DNA from: Anaerolineae bacterium | GTDB taxonomy: Bacteria > Chloroflexota > Anaerolineae > 4572-78 > J111 | Reading direction: 5' to 3' | DNA length: 23,163 bases | Assembly (NCBI GenBank): GCA_023382535.1 | Contig: JAHDWA010000105.1 | Location: forward strand, 1 to 23,163 | Shown: one piece after another, positions 22,269-23,163 of the stretch | Position numbering within the stretch: the stretch's first letter is position 1 | Layout of the letters: every line of letters starts with the position of its first letter | Program-made: the position numbers and the translations under genes | The notes under the pieces: model-generated | Told to the model about the DNA's origin: nothing | The model's input: the letters and a program-made list of their open reading frames with translations, nothing else | Databases searched by the model: none

Positions 22269-23163
22269 ATGACTAAAGTTATCATCTACATTGTGATTGC
22301 GCTGGTTGTCATTATTGTAGGCAATATCTTGCTGCCCGTACCCCGTGTGGCTATCGAAGTGGCGGCGGAACCAGTTGGTTTGGGGCCTGTCACCAATGCC
22401 ATGCTGACCTCATTTACCCTATCGGCAATTATCCTGATCCTCGCTTTTGTCATTGGCCGTAGCCTGAAGGAAAATCCGGGAGGGCTGCAAAATATCGTCG
22501 AGGTTTTGATTGAAGCGCTCGCTAATTTTGTCAACGATATTGCCCCCAAAAAGTGGGCTGCTACTTTTTTCCCCATTTTAGCTACCATTTTTATTTATCT
22601 ACTCTTTGCCAACTGGTTTGGGTTATTGACTCCTCTGTTGGGCAGCTTTGGTATTGTTCACTCTACCGACCACGGGGGGATGCCAGTTGAAAATGTTGTT
22701 TTCCTAAGGGGGAACGCCGACACAATGACCCCTCTACATAAAGCTGAGAGTGGCGCCGAGGGTGATGAAGCTCACGCGGAAGAGGAAGGCGACCACGCCG
22801 CGGGCAAACAAGCCCTCCTTGTTCCATTCTTCCGTGCCCCCAGCAGCGATTTAAACCTGACCGTTGCCCTGGCGCTTATTTCGGTTTTCCTGACCCAGGT
22901 GTTTGGTGTTTGGGAGCTGGGCCTGGGTTACTTTGGCAAGTTTTTCCAGTTTGGATCTTTTGCCAAAAAGGGCATTGGGCTGGGACTCATTGACTTCTTT
23001 ATGGGCTTGATCGAGTTGGTAAGCGAGGTGGCTAAAATTCTCTCGTTTGCCTTCCGGTTGTTTGGCAATATCTTTGCGGGCGAAGTGGTCTTAATCATTA
23101 TGTCATCACTGGTTTCCCTGCTGGTGGTGAATATTTTCTTTGGCCTGGAAATATTTGTCGGCT
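22269..23163 (+). CDS. atpB: F-type ATP synthase subunit a, 3' end cut by window edge
   Basis: This is the membrane subunit that forms the two proton half-channels of F0 next to the rotor ring. 298 codons are visible without a stop. Segments begin at about 5-22 and 47-64. RAPSSDLNLTVALALISVF (189-207) is the conserved segment-3 motif. AFRLFGNIFAGEVVL (261-275) carries the essential stator arginine, Arg263. A Glu/His-rich, Ala/Gly-spaced insert (158-180, SGAEGDEAHAEEEGDHAAGK) separates the early segments and is longer than in most relatives. The start is uncertain: the ATG at 22269 has AAAGG at 10 nt, and in-frame TTG at 22260 and ATG at 22242 also exist. The remaining c-ring and stalk genes presumably follow beyond the window. 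Confidence 0.93.
   Translation, partial: MTKVIIYIVIALVVIIVGNILLPVPRVAIEVAAEPVGLGPVTNAMLTSFTLSAIILILAFVIGRSLKENPGGLQNIVEVLIEALANFVNDIAPKKWAATFFPILATIFIYLLFANWFGLLTPLLGSFGIVHSTDHGGMPVENVVFLRGNADTMTPLHKAESGAEGDEAHAEEEGDHAAGKQALLVPFFRAPSSDLNLTVALALISVFLTQVFGVWELGLGYFGKFFQFGSFAKKGIGLGLIDFFMGLIELVSEVAKILSFAFRLFGNIFAGEVVLIIMSSLVSLLVVNIFFGLEIFVG

Overview
This 23 kb window looks like chromosomal DNA of an uncultivated or little-studied Chloroflexota bacterium, probably of the Anaerolineae/Caldilineae side. That placement is an inference. It rests on tandem giant GT-C-like membrane proteins of the 'PTPS-related'/YfhO type, short heptanucleotide repeats running through those genes, PAC2 and DUF402 proteins, and an atpZ-atpB operon head. 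No rRNA, tRNA, CRISPR array, insertion sequence or phage gene was seen.

Layout, left to right. (1) 1-3026: a divergent sugar-uptake control locus. A PTS multiphosphoryl transfer protein (EIIA-HPr-EI, truncated by the left edge) is read leftward and a LacI-family repressor rightward. The 391-bp gap holds two promoters that are near copies of each other. Each has the same 16-bp LacI-type operator lying across its spacer and -10 box, and a third operator lies at the PTS start site. This is a compact autoregulated switch, possibly for fructose. (2) 3051-4829, minus strand: a stand-alone GyrA C-terminal beta-propeller protein with its own promoter, and a DUF402 protein. (3) 4894-13254, minus strand: three very large multi-pass membrane proteins (770, 1005 and 977 aa). 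They are probable GT-C-type glycosyltransferases or related surface-glycan enzymes, and each ends in one or two copies of a shared extracytoplasmic beta-rich module. These genes and their gaps carry about 15 patches of 7-8-bp tandem repeats, most of them translated in frame. (4) 13384-18189, plus strand: a PAC2 protein, a Dpm1-like polyprenyl-phosphate mannosyltransferase overlapping it, a ParB-like/DUF4032-like/double-UspA fusion, a 37-bp near-perfect palindrome, and an MFS transporter. (5) 18381-21740, plus strand: a DegT/perosamine-synthase-like aminotransferase, a SAM methyltransferase, and an LPG-synthase-type membrane protein (flippase-like). (6) 21897-end: a strong promoter, atpZ and the start of atpB, which runs off the right edge.

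Functionally, regions 3-5 can be read as a cell-surface glycosylation neighbourhood. Dpm1 would make polyprenyl-phosphate-sugar, the GT-C proteins would use it outside the membrane, the DegT protein would make an amino sugar, and the flippase-like protein would handle a lipid. This assembly is inference. I found no obvious new defence or mobile system. The strongest unusual signals are the translated heptanucleotide repeats, the duplicated promoter-operator cassette, the ParB-like/UspA fusion, and the GyrA propeller without a topoisomerase.
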